Below, piece after piece: positions 43,486 through 51,837 of a stretch of DNA of 64,000 nt. Source of the stretch: Mariniphaga sp040772505. Lineage in GTDB: Bacteria > Bacteroidota > Bacteroidia > Bacteroidales > Prolixibacteraceae. The stretch's first letter is position 1. The number at the start of each line of letters is the position of its first letter. The position numbers and the translations under genes are program-made. The notes below the pieces were generated by a model. That model was not told the origin of the DNA. It searched no databases and was given only the letters and a program-made list of their open reading frames with translations. Where the stretch lies: assembly GCA_040772505.1 (NCBI GenBank), contig JAXGYA010000003.1, positions 124,001-188,000 on the forward strand, written 5' to 3'.

Positions 43486-43809
43486 TCAATACTCTTTGAC
43501 GGTATAACCGCGTTTTTCAACAGCTTTCTTGATTTCATCCATGCCTGTTTTGGCGTCGCTGTAGCGGACAACGGCGGTGGAATCATTCAAAACAACTTTC
43601 ACATACTCAACTCCCTTTACCTCGCCAACCCCTTTTTCAATGGAGGCAACACACATTGCACAGGTCATTCCGCCAATGTGCAGGGTGACTTCCGTTAATT
43701 CTGACGAAGAGGCTGTTTCACTCTTCTCGCTTGCCTTTTTATTTGCCTGTCCGCAGGATAAAAAGAAAAAAATCCCAAGTGTATAAATCATTGCTTTCAT
43801 TTTTAACAA
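43486..43809 (-). CDS. HMA-domain metal-binding lipoprotein
   Basis: The 107-residue product (104 if the Met at 43800 is used) has a lipoprotein signal ending FFLSCG, a Ser/Lys-rich linker and one heavy-metal-associated domain with the soft-metal motif GMTCAMC. These ferredoxin-like domains bind Cu(I) or similar. As the last gene of the efflux operon it probably captures metal in the envelope and passes it to the RND pump. Confidence 0.88.
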   Translation of the reverse strand: MLKMKAMIYTLGIFFFLSCGQANKKASEKSETASSSELTEVTLHIGGMTCAMCVASIEKGVGEVKGVEYVKVVLNDSTAVVRYSDAKTGMDEIKKAVEKRGYTVKEY

Positions 43810-43885
43810 TATTAAGTTTCAAGTGAATAAACAGCCGGCAAAATAAAATGTTGAAAATAATTCAGGAAAAGTGATCAATTTAATC

Positions 43886-45064
43886 TCAAAGTGCTACAGC
43901 GTTCAATTCGGCAAGAACTAGCTGATATTCCCGTTCATTTTCCAGCGCTTTCACCAAAGCATCATAATAATATCCAATCTCCAACAAATAGCTTAACAAT
44001 GATATCTCTCCGCTGTCGAGCGCTTTCTGCAATAACAGATCGTTTCTGCTTGCTTCAATTTCACGGCGATACTGTGCAATGTTTTGCTGCATTACCGATG
44101 CCTTTAGATAAAGGCTTCTCAAACGATTGTAGAACTGCACTTTGCTGTCCTCAAGCACCAGCAGTGATGCCTCGACCTGCGCCTCGGCATATTTCTGTTT
44201 ATTTTTATTTTCCCAAAGCGGAATGGAAACACCAAACATAACTCCCTGAAAATGCTCACCAACAACCTTTTCGCTCATATAACCGGTAGCAAATTTAGGA
44301 AGCGACAAAGCGCGGCTCAGTTTCACCTGCTCCTTTCCAATTTCAACCTCACCCCTGACATACTGAAGTATTGAATTTATTGATTCCATTCCGGAATACC
44401 ATTCCTCAAAATCGGTGGGAAGAGCTACATATGAAAATTCATAGGCTGGAAATTCAATATCCTTTCCGTTGTTCATCCTCCGAAGCTCTGCCTGCAATAG
44501 CACGCGCTCTGCCTCAATTGATGTGAGCTCTGCCTGCATAGAAGCAAGATTCAGCCGTGCCTTGTTATATTCCAAAATATTTGCATCACCTTGGTCTAAC
44601 CTGATTTTATAGGTTTCAGCAATTTTATGGGCATTATCCAGCCTTTGCGAAAACTCTTTGATCAGCCCGTTGTAATACACCAGATCGATACAGGTTCGCT
44701 TTGCTGAAAGCAACAGGTTGATTCTTTCAGACTTATAGGCAAGTTCAGCATTCACGTTTTTTAAATCTGCAATATTTCGCCGGTGTCCGTATGCGGTTGG
44801 AAAATCAAAAGACTGGCTGACAGCGACATCCGTCCGGCTGCCAATTGCCGAAGGATAACCCCACAGGTAATTGAATTCAACTTCAGGATCGTGCAGGAAT
44901 ATTTCGGTGCGATTGCCAATTTTCCGGGCTTCCATTTGCTCACGCAGAGCACTGAGCGTTGAATTGTTTTGCTCAATTTCCTTCAATACCGCATCAACCT
45001 CGCTTTGCGCTGCCGAAGGAAGCGTGGACACAACAAACAGAATGCTGACTATTAGTATTTTCAT
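43886..45064 (-). CDS. TolC-family outer membrane efflux protein
   Basis: The start at 45064 gives a clear signal peptide (MKILIVSILFVVSTLPSAAQ) and avoids overlap with the RND gene; an upstream Met at 45187 would extend into it. The 392-residue mature protein shows the long-helix repeats of TolC/CusC channels, for example SFDFPTAYGHRRNIADLKN and VSIPLWENKNKQKYAEAQ. It forms the outer-membrane duct for the adjacent RND pump. It is rather short for the family. Confidence 0.92.
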   Translation of the reverse strand: MKILIVSILFVVSTLPSAAQSEVDAVLKEIEQNNSTLSALREQMEARKIGNRTEIFLHDPEVEFNYLWGYPSAIGSRTDVAVSQSFDFPTAYGHRRNIADLKNVNAELAYKSERINLLLSAKRTCIDLVYYNGLIKEFSQRLDNAHKIAETYKIRLDQGDANILEYNKARLNLASMQAELTSIEAERVLLQAELRRMNNGKDIEFPAYEFSYVALPTDFEEWYSGMESINSILQYVRGEVEIGKEQVKLSRALSLPKFATGYMSEKVVGEHFQGVMFGVSIPLWENKNKQKYAEAQVEASLLVLEDSKVQFYNRLRSLYLKASVMQQNIAQYRREIEASRNDLLLQKALDSGEISLLSYLLEIGYYYDALVKALENEREYQLVLAELNAVAL

Positions 45065-45137
45065 GCTTATGCAATTACTAATTCTCCTAAAACACGGAAT
45101 TTCAATTTTAAAAATCCCGGTGATTGCTTCTCTTCCT

Positions 45138-48100
45138 TTATCTCGTTTCATTTTCATGTTTTCTTTTAAACAACAATTCATAAACAACGGGAACGATGTA
45201 AATATTGAGTAAAGTGGACGTTATTAAACCGCCAAGCACAACCACAGCCATCGGGCTTTGAATCTCGTTTCCCGCCTTGGCGCCGCCGATTACAAGCGGA
45301 ATGAGCGCAAGAGCAGATGTTAGGGCAGTCATCAGAATAGGATTCAGCCTGTCAGCCGAGCCGCTTAATACGGTTTCGTGCAAAGATTTACCATCCTGCT
45401 GCATGTGCTGATACCTTGAAATCAGCAAAATGCCGTTTCGGGTTGCAATTCCAAACAGGGTGATGAACCCGATAATTGAAGGTATGCTCACTATCCCTGA
45501 AGTGAAAAATACTGCTAAAACACCACCTATCAGCGCAAACGGAAGATTGACCAGAACAATGGCAGAAAGCGTAATGTTTCGAAATTCGCCATAAAGCAAA
45601 AGAAAAATCACAAAAACAGCCAGGATTGAAGTAATCAGCAAAATACGGGATGCCGCTTCGGCGCTCTCATACTGTCCGCCATATTCTATTCTGTATCCTT
45701 CGGGTAATGTGATGTCGTCATTTATCCTTGTTTTGATATCGTCAACCACTCCTTTTAAATCTCTGCCTGAAACGTTGGCTGAAACAACGATTTTGCGTTG
45801 TACATTTTCGCGGCTGATTGAGTTTGGTCCGCTGACCGAAACAATTTCCGCAACTTCCTCAAGTGGTATTTTCCTGCCGTTTTCAGTATCAATCAAAGCA
45901 GATTTTATCTGATCAATTGTTTCCGTGTAATTTTTATTCAAGCGTAGAATCAAATCAAAACTTCGCTGTCCTTCGTAGATATCGGAAAGTTTCTCGCCGG
46001 CAAACGCCAGCTCCACAAACCTATTGAAGTCCTCAATTGAAATGCCGTAGCGTGCAAGCATTCCCCTGTTGGCACGAATTTGCAACTGCGGTGTTTCGGT
46101 TTGCTGCTCCACAGCAACATCCACAAGCCCTTTAATTCCCTGAATGGAACTTTGGATTTTGTTTCCCAGAAGAAACAGGTGGCTTAAATCTGTGCCAAAC
46201 AACTTGATTGCAATGTTGGCGCTGGTTCCCGAGAGCATGTGGTCAATGCGGTGTTCTAAAGGTTGCCCAACTGTCGAGGCTATCCCAGGAATTCCGGATA
46301 AGGTTTCACGAACATCCGTCAAAAACGCTGAGCTTTTTCTCTCTTTCAATTGATAATTTACGTCAATTTCTGCACTGTTTGTAGCCTGTGAGTGTTCGTC
46401 AAGCTCTCCCCTTCCCGTGCGCCTTGCTGTACTTGTCACCTCGGGGATTTTGAGCAGTTCAGTTTCTATCAGATTTCCCAAACGGTTGGTTTCTTCCAGA
46501 GAAACTCCCGGTTTTGCCACAGCGGTAATGGTTAATGCACCTTCATGGAAATCGGGAAGAAAACCCTGCCCCATCATAAAAAAAACAATAACAGCCAAAA
46601 CAAAAGCAAAAACGGTCGGCGTCAACACCCACAATTTATGATTTAAAACCCAGTCTAACGATTGTTGATAATTTTTCAATACATGACGGGTGAGCCAGCT
46701 CTCTTTGTTCTGTTTTGTAAGGTATTTTTCATCAGTAAGCATAATGCGGCACATCAATGGTGTGATGGTCATTGCCACAATCAACGAGATAAAAAGCGCA
46801 ACAATGTAGGCTACTCCAAGAGGCTTAAGCATTCGCCCCTCCATTCCCGAAAGAAAAAACAGTGGGACAAAAGCTACAATTATAATCAATGTTGCATTCA
46901 AAATAGATGCCCGGATTTCAACGGAAGCGTTGAAAACCACGTTGATAACAGGCTGCTGTTCTCCAATTGGTTTCATATGGTTTTGGCGCAATCGCTTGTA
47001 AACATTTTCCACATCAATAATCGCATCATCCACAAGCGACCCAATGGCAATGGCCATTCCACCAAGTGTCATGGTATTGATATTCATTCCAAGCAAATGG
47101 AGAACTATAACGGTTCCAAGCAAAGAGAGCGGAATTGCTATAAGCGAGATTAGTGTTGTGCGTAAGCTTGCCAAAAATAGAAACAGAATGATTACAACAA
47201 ATATTGCACCTTCGATAAGTGCGCGTCCTACGTTATTTACCGAAGCCTGAATAAAATCTGCCTGACGGAAGATTTTGGTATCCATTCGTATATCGGATGG
47301 CAGGGATTTTTTAATTTCATTTAGATTGTCCTCAATATTTTCCGTAACTCTTAGAGTGTTGACATTCGGTTGTTTAGACACAGACAAGATTACTGCACGT
47401 GATGCATTTTGAGAGGCATACCCCATTTTCACGGCACTGCCGATAATCACTTCAGCAACATCAGAAACAACGACAGGTCTGCCGTTTACGGTTTTAATAT
47501 ATGTATTGCCCAATTCTTCGGGATTATTGGTGCGCGCCATTCCACGCAGTGCATATTCATTACCAAACTCACGCACTACCCCGCCCGTTGAATTGTTGCT
47601 CATTGTCCTTCCCACTTTTTCAAGTTCACTCATTGTCACTCCATAAACACCCATTTTTTGCGGATCGGCAAGAATCTGATACTGTTTGTAGTCACCGCCA
47701 ATAATTGTGACCTGCGACACGCCGCCGGTAGCAAGGATTGCCGGTTTAACCACCCATTCAGCCAAGGTGCGAAGCTCCATCATGGAAGTGGAATCAGCCT
47801 GTAATCCGATAAAGAGAATTTCACCCATAATACTTGACTGCGGGGCAAGCACAGGCGTAACATGCCCGGGCAGTGAGTTGGCAAGGGTGACCATTTTTTC
47901 GCTGACCACTTGCCGCGCTTTAAAAATATCAGCACCCCAGTCAAACTCAACCCAGACGAAAGAAAATCCATACATAGAAGCTGAGCGGACACGACGAACC
48001 TGCGAAGCACCGTTAACGGCAGTTTCAATGGGGAAGGTCACCAGCCGCTCCACCTCCTCTGAAGCCATGCCATGAGCATCGGTCATAACAACAACCGTTG

Positions 48101-48233
48101 GCGCTGTGAGGTCGGGAAATACATCAATATCCATGATGCGCGATATGTATAATCCTGCAACAATCAGCAAAACAGCTCCCAGCAATATGAAAAGCTTGTT
48201 GTTAAGCGAGAATTTTATTATTCTGTTTATCAT
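45138..48233 (-). CDS. CusA/CzcA-type heavy-metal efflux RND transporter
   Basis: The 1031-residue inner-membrane proton antiporter has the RND two-fold repeat with 12 transmembrane segments. The TM4 motif reads GMAIAIGSLVDDAIIDVENV, the HME-subfamily position with its proton-relay Asp residues, close to the Cu/Ag group (AIGAMVDAAIV) but with an extra Asp. Large periplasmic loops lie between TM1-2 and TM7-8. Metal specificity cannot be read with confidence; the Cu-type HMA lipoprotein points to copper or silver and the His-rich adaptor to zinc or cobalt. It lies between the adaptor and TolC genes. Confidence 0.95.
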   Translation of the reverse strand: MINRIIKFSLNNKLFILLGAVLLIVAGLYISRIMDIDVFPDLTAPTVVVMTDAHGMASEEVERLVTFPIETAVNGASQVRRVRSASMYGFSFVWVEFDWGADIFKARQVVSEKMVTLANSLPGHVTPVLAPQSSIMGEILFIGLQADSTSMMELRTLAEWVVKPAILATGGVSQVTIIGGDYKQYQILADPQKMGVYGVTMSELEKVGRTMSNNSTGGVVREFGNEYALRGMARTNNPEELGNTYIKTVNGRPVVVSDVAEVIIGSAVKMGYASQNASRAVILSVSKQPNVNTLRVTENIEDNLNEIKKSLPSDIRMDTKIFRQADFIQASVNNVGRALIEGAIFVVIILFLFLASLRTTLISLIAIPLSLLGTVIVLHLLGMNINTMTLGGMAIAIGSLVDDAIIDVENVYKRLRQNHMKPIGEQQPVINVVFNASVEIRASILNATLIIIVAFVPLFFLSGMEGRMLKPLGVAYIVALFISLIVAMTITPLMCRIMLTDEKYLTKQNKESWLTRHVLKNYQQSLDWVLNHKLWVLTPTVFAFVLAVIVFFMMGQGFLPDFHEGALTITAVAKPGVSLEETNRLGNLIETELLKIPEVTSTARRTGRGELDEHSQATNSAEIDVNYQLKERKSSAFLTDVRETLSGIPGIASTVGQPLEHRIDHMLSGTSANIAIKLFGTDLSHLFLLGNKIQSSIQGIKGLVDVAVEQQTETPQLQIRANRGMLARYGISIEDFNRFVELAFAGEKLSDIYEGQRSFDLILRLNKNYTETIDQIKSALIDTENGRKIPLEEVAEIVSVSGPNSISRENVQRKIVVSANVSGRDLKGVVDDIKTRINDDITLPEGYRIEYGGQYESAEAASRILLITSILAVFVIFLLLYGEFRNITLSAIVLVNLPFALIGGVLAVFFTSGIVSIPSIIGFITLFGIATRNGILLISRYQHMQQDGKSLHETVLSGSADRLNPILMTALTSALALIPLVIGGAKAGNEIQSPMAVVVLGGLITSTLLNIYIVPVVYELLFKRKHENETR

Positions 48234-48245
48234 CTTTTCAAAAAA

Positions 48246-49748
48246 TTAATGCACATGACCGGAGTGGATATCAAGTGCTCCTGCTGCCTGTGCAAGTTTA
48301 ACCAAAACAGCTCCTTTGCTTACAATACGTTCATTTTCAGATATCCCTTCAATGATTTGGGTACGAAACCCATCAGTTGCTCCTTTTTTTACCGGACGTT
48401 TTTCAAATAATTCAGGCGTAATCTGAACAAAAACAAAAAATGCCCCCATCTCTTCAACAATGGCGTTGTTAGGTACGGAAATTTCATTCTCCCCGGAGAG
48501 CAGTTTAATATACATTTCAACAAAACTGCCGGGAAGCAATCCAATATTGTTTTTAACCTGAAAAACAACAGGTATCAGTGGGTTAGCCAAATCTGCCGTT
48601 TTCCCGTAGGAAACCAGTTTTCCGTCCAGCTCTTCAAGCGAGTAAGTTATTTCTCCACCCATCACTTTCAGGTTTGCAGAAGAGATTGTACTGAGAATTT
48701 GATGATACTTTGGCTGCAAATCGGCTTTCACCAGTAAGTCGGTGTTTTTTGAAACAACGAGAACCGGTTGTCCTGTTTCGGCAAATTCACCGTTACGAAC
48801 CAGAAGCTGCTTTATAAATCCGTTTATAGGAGAGCTGACAGTCTGGCTACCTGAAGAAAAGTTCCGGTTTAAATTATTGTAAACAACTTCAGCATTTTTA
48901 AATGCTGTTTCTGCTTCCAACAAATCCCTTTCTGATACAATCAGCTCTTTAAAAAGCTCTTTTTTCCGATTGTAATCTGCTTTTGCCCGGTTATATTCAG
49001 AAACCGCTTCGACGTATTTCACTTCAAGATTATTGTCGGCAAACTCTTTACTCTCAATTGAAAAGAGCGTCTGCGCTGCCCGAACTGCCTTTCCTTCTAC
49101 AATTTCGTTCCCCGAAAACATAACCGTGCCCCCTGCTTTGGCAACAACAACTTTTTCATCAATTTGCGCAGGTAGAATTTGTGCGGTGGTTCTGATTATC
49201 TTGCTGAATGTTGCCCGTTTAACTTTTTCAGTGGCAAAATCAACTTTCCAGCTTTGCTCTTTCGTAAAAACAATGGCGTTACTTTCCGAAACGTGTGCTT
49301 CATGGGCGGCATGCCGGGCATCATGCTCATCTTCAAAAACCTCAATGCCTTCAACAACAAGCCGGGAAGCTCCTTCTGAAGCTTGTATTTCAAAAATCAG
49401 TTCCCCATTGCCGGCTGCTGCGGGCGTGATTTCAAACTTCCAGATTCCCTCCTCCACAAGCCCTTCAACTGTTTGTGCACTATTTAAAGAGCCAACTTCC
49501 AGAGATGCGGCAACTTTCACACCGGCAAGTGGTTTAAAATCATTCAGATTGGTGAAATGTGCCAAAACTTCACTCCCTTCACCAACCGCAAAAGGAGTTG
49601 CTTCAATGAAAACCTCAAACTCATCACTATATGCTGTTAGTTGAAGCACATCTTCATGGTCGTGGTCATGCTCCGGTGCATGATGACGGGAGCACGACAT
49701 GAGTGAAACTGTAAAAAAAAGTGTCAAAATTAAATATGATATTTTCAT
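48246..49748 (-). CDS. RND efflux periplasmic adaptor (CusB-like) lipoprotein
   Basis: The start at 49748 gives a lipoprotein signal ending LMSC (Cys19). The mature N-terminus is His/Asp-rich (CSRHHAPEHDHDHED) and the C-terminus ends DIHSGHVH, both likely metal-binding. Between them are a pre-domain (about 25-160) and the adaptor core with lipoyl-like (KVVVAKAGGTVMFSG), coiled-coil, and beta-barrel parts (VSSPINGFIKQLLVRNGEFA). It bridges the RND pump and the outer-membrane channel. It lies 12 bases upstream of the RND gene. Confidence 0.92.
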   Translation of the reverse strand: MKISYLILTLFFTVSLMSCSRHHAPEHDHDHEDVLQLTAYSDEFEVFIEATPFAVGEGSEVLAHFTNLNDFKPLAGVKVAASLEVGSLNSAQTVEGLVEEGIWKFEITPAAAGNGELIFEIQASEGASRLVVEGIEVFEDEHDARHAAHEAHVSESNAIVFTKEQSWKVDFATEKVKRATFSKIIRTTAQILPAQIDEKVVVAKAGGTVMFSGNEIVEGKAVRAAQTLFSIESKEFADNNLEVKYVEAVSEYNRAKADYNRKKELFKELIVSERDLLEAETAFKNAEVVYNNLNRNFSSGSQTVSSPINGFIKQLLVRNGEFAETGQPVLVVSKNTDLLVKADLQPKYHQILSTISSANLKVMGGEITYSLEELDGKLVSYGKTADLANPLIPVVFQVKNNIGLLPGSFVEMYIKLLSGENEISVPNNAIVEEMGAFFVFVQITPELFEKRPVKKGATDGFRTQIIEGISENERIVSKGAVLVKLAQAAGALDIHSGHVH

Positions 49749-49932
49749 GTTTTTTGACTGTGAAATTTTATAATAAAACATGGACTTAGAAATTTTATAA
49801 TTTGAGTTGCGGACTGTTTTTAATGAAATATTTTATCTCTCAACTATTTCTTAATGAAACAGAAGAGATAAATTCAATAATGTTTAATTGCAGACGGATG
49901 AACCCGGTGCAATCAAATAAAAACATGAATAT

Positions 49933-50376
49933 TCAGCAAAAGGGAGGGGCTCTCAGTCCGGATGACCTGGCAATTTCATTTGTGTAGGAAGTATTGATGT
50001 AAGGTTTTTGAAGTGAAGAAAAAATATCCGAAACAGGGCTTGCCAATTCGGTATAATCCGAGCTCAAAAACTGATAAGCAAGCAGAAACCCAATTTCTAA
50101 ATCACTTGACTGAAGGGTAGGGTTATCCTTATCAAACCGTACATAAATCCTGTCCAGCAAACAATCTTCAAAGCTTATACCTCCATGATTTTCTTTTGTT
50201 TCCGCCGGAAACAAAAGACCACTCAGATGAAAATCCTGTAAACTTTCTGTCTGAAAATGATGTTCGGCAGTACAGCAATGAACCCCATTTGTGGTATCAT
50301 AATGGGGAATGAAGGAGTGAACCAATATGATTGTATTGGCAAGAAACAAAAAAAACATTTTGACCAGATTAATCAT
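49933..50376 (-). CDS. Small exported protein heading the metal efflux operon
   Basis: The 147-residue product has a signal or anchor helix (about 5-22), then HYDTTNGVHCCTAEHHF, a His/Cys cluster suited to metal binding, and a polar remainder ending LRAPPFC. Small proteins with this layout commonly precede metal efflux genes in Bacteroidota. A metal-capture role is inferred only from context and composition. It is the first gene after the promoter at 50392. Confidence 0.75.
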   Translation of the reverse strand: MINLVKMFFLFLANTIILVHSFIPHYDTTNGVHCCTAEHHFQTESLQDFHLSGLLFPAETKENHGGISFEDCLLDRIYVRFDKDNPTLQSSDLEIGFLLAYQFLSSDYTELASPVSDIFSSLQKPYINTSYTNEIARSSGLRAPPFC

Positions 50377-50391
50377 CCTTCATATTTTTTG

Positions 50392-50399
50392 CAAATATA
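50392..50399 (-). promoter_or_regulatory. Promoter -7 element of the metal efflux operon
   Basis: On the minus strand this is TATATTTG, an exact TAnnTTTG match, 16 bases before the ATG at 50376. Confidence 0.6.
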
Positions 50400-50411
50400 G
50401 AAATTTTTTAA

Positions 50412-50426
50412 TTAGAACAATTCTAA
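50412..50426. promoter_or_regulatory. Perfect palindrome between divergent promoters
   Basis: TTAGAA-CAA-TTCTAA is a perfect 6-bp inverted repeat with a 3-base spacer. It lies midway between the leftward efflux promoter and the rightward hemerythrin promoter, at about the -33 position of both. A shared operator is likely. The regulator is unknown; the adjacent LuxR-type protein is a candidate. Confidence 0.5.
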
Positions 50427-50436
50427 ACAAATTGAT

Positions 50437-50444
50437 TACCTTTG
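50437..50444 (+). promoter_or_regulatory. Promoter -7 element of the hemerythrin-LuxR pair
   Basis: TACCTTTG is an exact TAnnTTTG match, 19 bases before the ATG at 50464, so the leader is only about 12 bases. Confidence 0.6.
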
Positions 50445-50463
50445 TATAGTTAAAATTATTCTT

Positions 50464-51177
50464 ATGCTACACGTTTCCCCAATATACGTAAAACCCGGGA
50501 TGAAGATGTTTGATCTTATCGAAGATAATCCCACACTCCTGCTGATGATGCAGCATTTTGACTTTGATTTCAAAGTTGGTGATTTGTCAGTTGGGCAATT
50601 GTGCATGGAAAAAGGAATCAGTGAAAAGCTTTTTGTTTCAATGTCCAATATTTATAACGGCTTCCGGCCAAAAGAGAATCCCATTGAGTCAAAGGAAGAT
50701 GTATTGATTGTTGTGGAATTTCTAAGAAGGAGCCATGACTATTATCGTCACGATAAATATCCTCAAATTAGTGAATACATCAGACAGCTGCAGGAAAAAC
50801 ATCCCTGCAAGGAGCTGGAACTTCTTGATAAGTTTTTCAACGAATACTTTGATGAGGTTATAGAGCACCTTGACTATGAGGACAATGTGGCTTTCCCCTA
50901 TTTTGAGAAACTTGTCAGTAGCGAAAATGAGAGTAATAGCGAAGCTTATTCAGCGCTGGAATACAGTGAGCATCACACTGATATTGAGCTGAAACTCAAA
51001 GACATTAAAAATCTGTTGCTAAAATATGTAATCATCGACAATGACCTGAATCTGCGGCGCAAATTACTTTTTTCTCTTTATGAACTGGAGTATGATTTAT
51101 ATATCCATTCACTAATTGAAGAAACAATTTTAATTCCTTTTGGATACAGCACAGAAAAAAAACATGGACAAACATAG
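50464..51177 (+). CDS. Hemerythrin-domain protein (YtfE/RIC-like)
   Basis: The 237-residue cytoplasmic protein has a complete set of di-iron ligands in YtfE order: His91 (RRSHDYYRHD), His135 and Glu139 (EHLDYEDNVAF), His170/171 (SEHHTDIE), His215 and Glu219 (YIHSLIEETILIP). The N-terminal 65 residues resemble the ScdA N-terminal domain, but the paired Cys normally found there (DFCCGG) are missing (FDFDFKVGD). This suggests a sensing or oxygen/NO-binding role more than iron-sulphur repair. The stop overlaps the next gene by 14 bases, so the two are translationally coupled. Confidence 0.88.
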   Translation: MLHVSPIYVKPGMKMFDLIEDNPTLLLMMQHFDFDFKVGDLSVGQLCMEKGISEKLFVSMSNIYNGFRPKENPIESKEDVLIVVEFLRRSHDYYRHDKYPQISEYIRQLQEKHPCKELELLDKFFNEYFDEVIEHLDYEDNVAFPYFEKLVSSENESNSEAYSALEYSEHHTDIELKLKDIKNLLLKYVIIDNDLNLRRKLLFSLYELEYDLYIHSLIEETILIPFGYSTEKKHGQT

Positions 51178-51772
51178 ATTACATATAGCAATAATGGTGT
51201 ATTCACATATCATATATGAAGGATTGCATAATATTATTTCTCAATCGGATATGGACTGCTTAATGTGCAAGGTAGATTCACTCGATGATTTGGAACATAT
51301 TCTTCATTCCAAAAATATTGACATACTTATCACCAACCCGATGCAGCTGGTAAACCGGGAAAAGGAACTGAGAAAAATCCGCCGGAACTATCCTGATCTT
51401 TCGGTTGTCGGAATTAATCTTGGTGTTATTGACACCGATTTGCTCTCTCTTTTAGACTCTTCTTTCACAATATTCGACTCCGTTGAAAATGTTATGCATA
51501 AACTGCAAAAAGCTGGAAACAACACCGAGCAGAAAAGCAAGGCTAATGATGATAATCTGACTGAGAGGGAGATTGAAGTACTCACGCGGCTGGTTCACGG
51601 GCTTTCAAACAAGGAGATTGCGGATTCACTGAATATCAGCATTCACACGGTAATAACCCACCGGAAGAACATTACGGCAAAAACCGGAATCAGAAGCCAG
51701 CCAGGTTTAACAATCTATGCCATCTCAAAAAAAATCATTTCCATAGAAGATATCGATTTGCAAAAATCGTAA
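51164..51772 (+). CDS. LuxR-type regulator with degenerate receiver
   Basis: The ATG at 51164 (MDKHRLHIAIMVYSH) is chosen because it starts the fold directly. The N-terminal half has the receiver alpha/beta pattern but lacks the acidic pair, and the phospho-acceptor position is Asn58 (DILITNP). A C-x-x-C (Cys32, Cys35) is present instead. The C-terminal LuxR helix-turn-helix is standard (LTEREIEVLTRLVHGLSNKEI, then SLNISIHTVITHRKNI). It is probably not a phosphorylation-controlled regulator; the coupled hemerythrin may provide the signal. Confidence 0.88.
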   Translation: MDKHRLHIAIMVYSHIIYEGLHNIISQSDMDCLMCKVDSLDDLEHILHSKNIDILITNPMQLVNREKELRKIRRNYPDLSVVGINLGVIDTDLLSLLDSSFTIFDSVENVMHKLQKAGNNTEQKSKANDDNLTEREIEVLTRLVHGLSNKEIADSLNISIHTVITHRKNITAKTGIRSQPGLTIYAISKKIISIEDIDLQKS

Positions 51773-51837
51773 TTCTGCGAATGTGCAGATTCTTGAAGTT
51801 TCTTCCTTGACAGCATTGTGGCTTAATGTTGAAATCT

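Noticed and set aside
45065..45187. Longer start for the TolC-family protein
   Set aside because: The extension overlaps the RND gene and places a Lys/Arg-rich segment before a good signal peptide.
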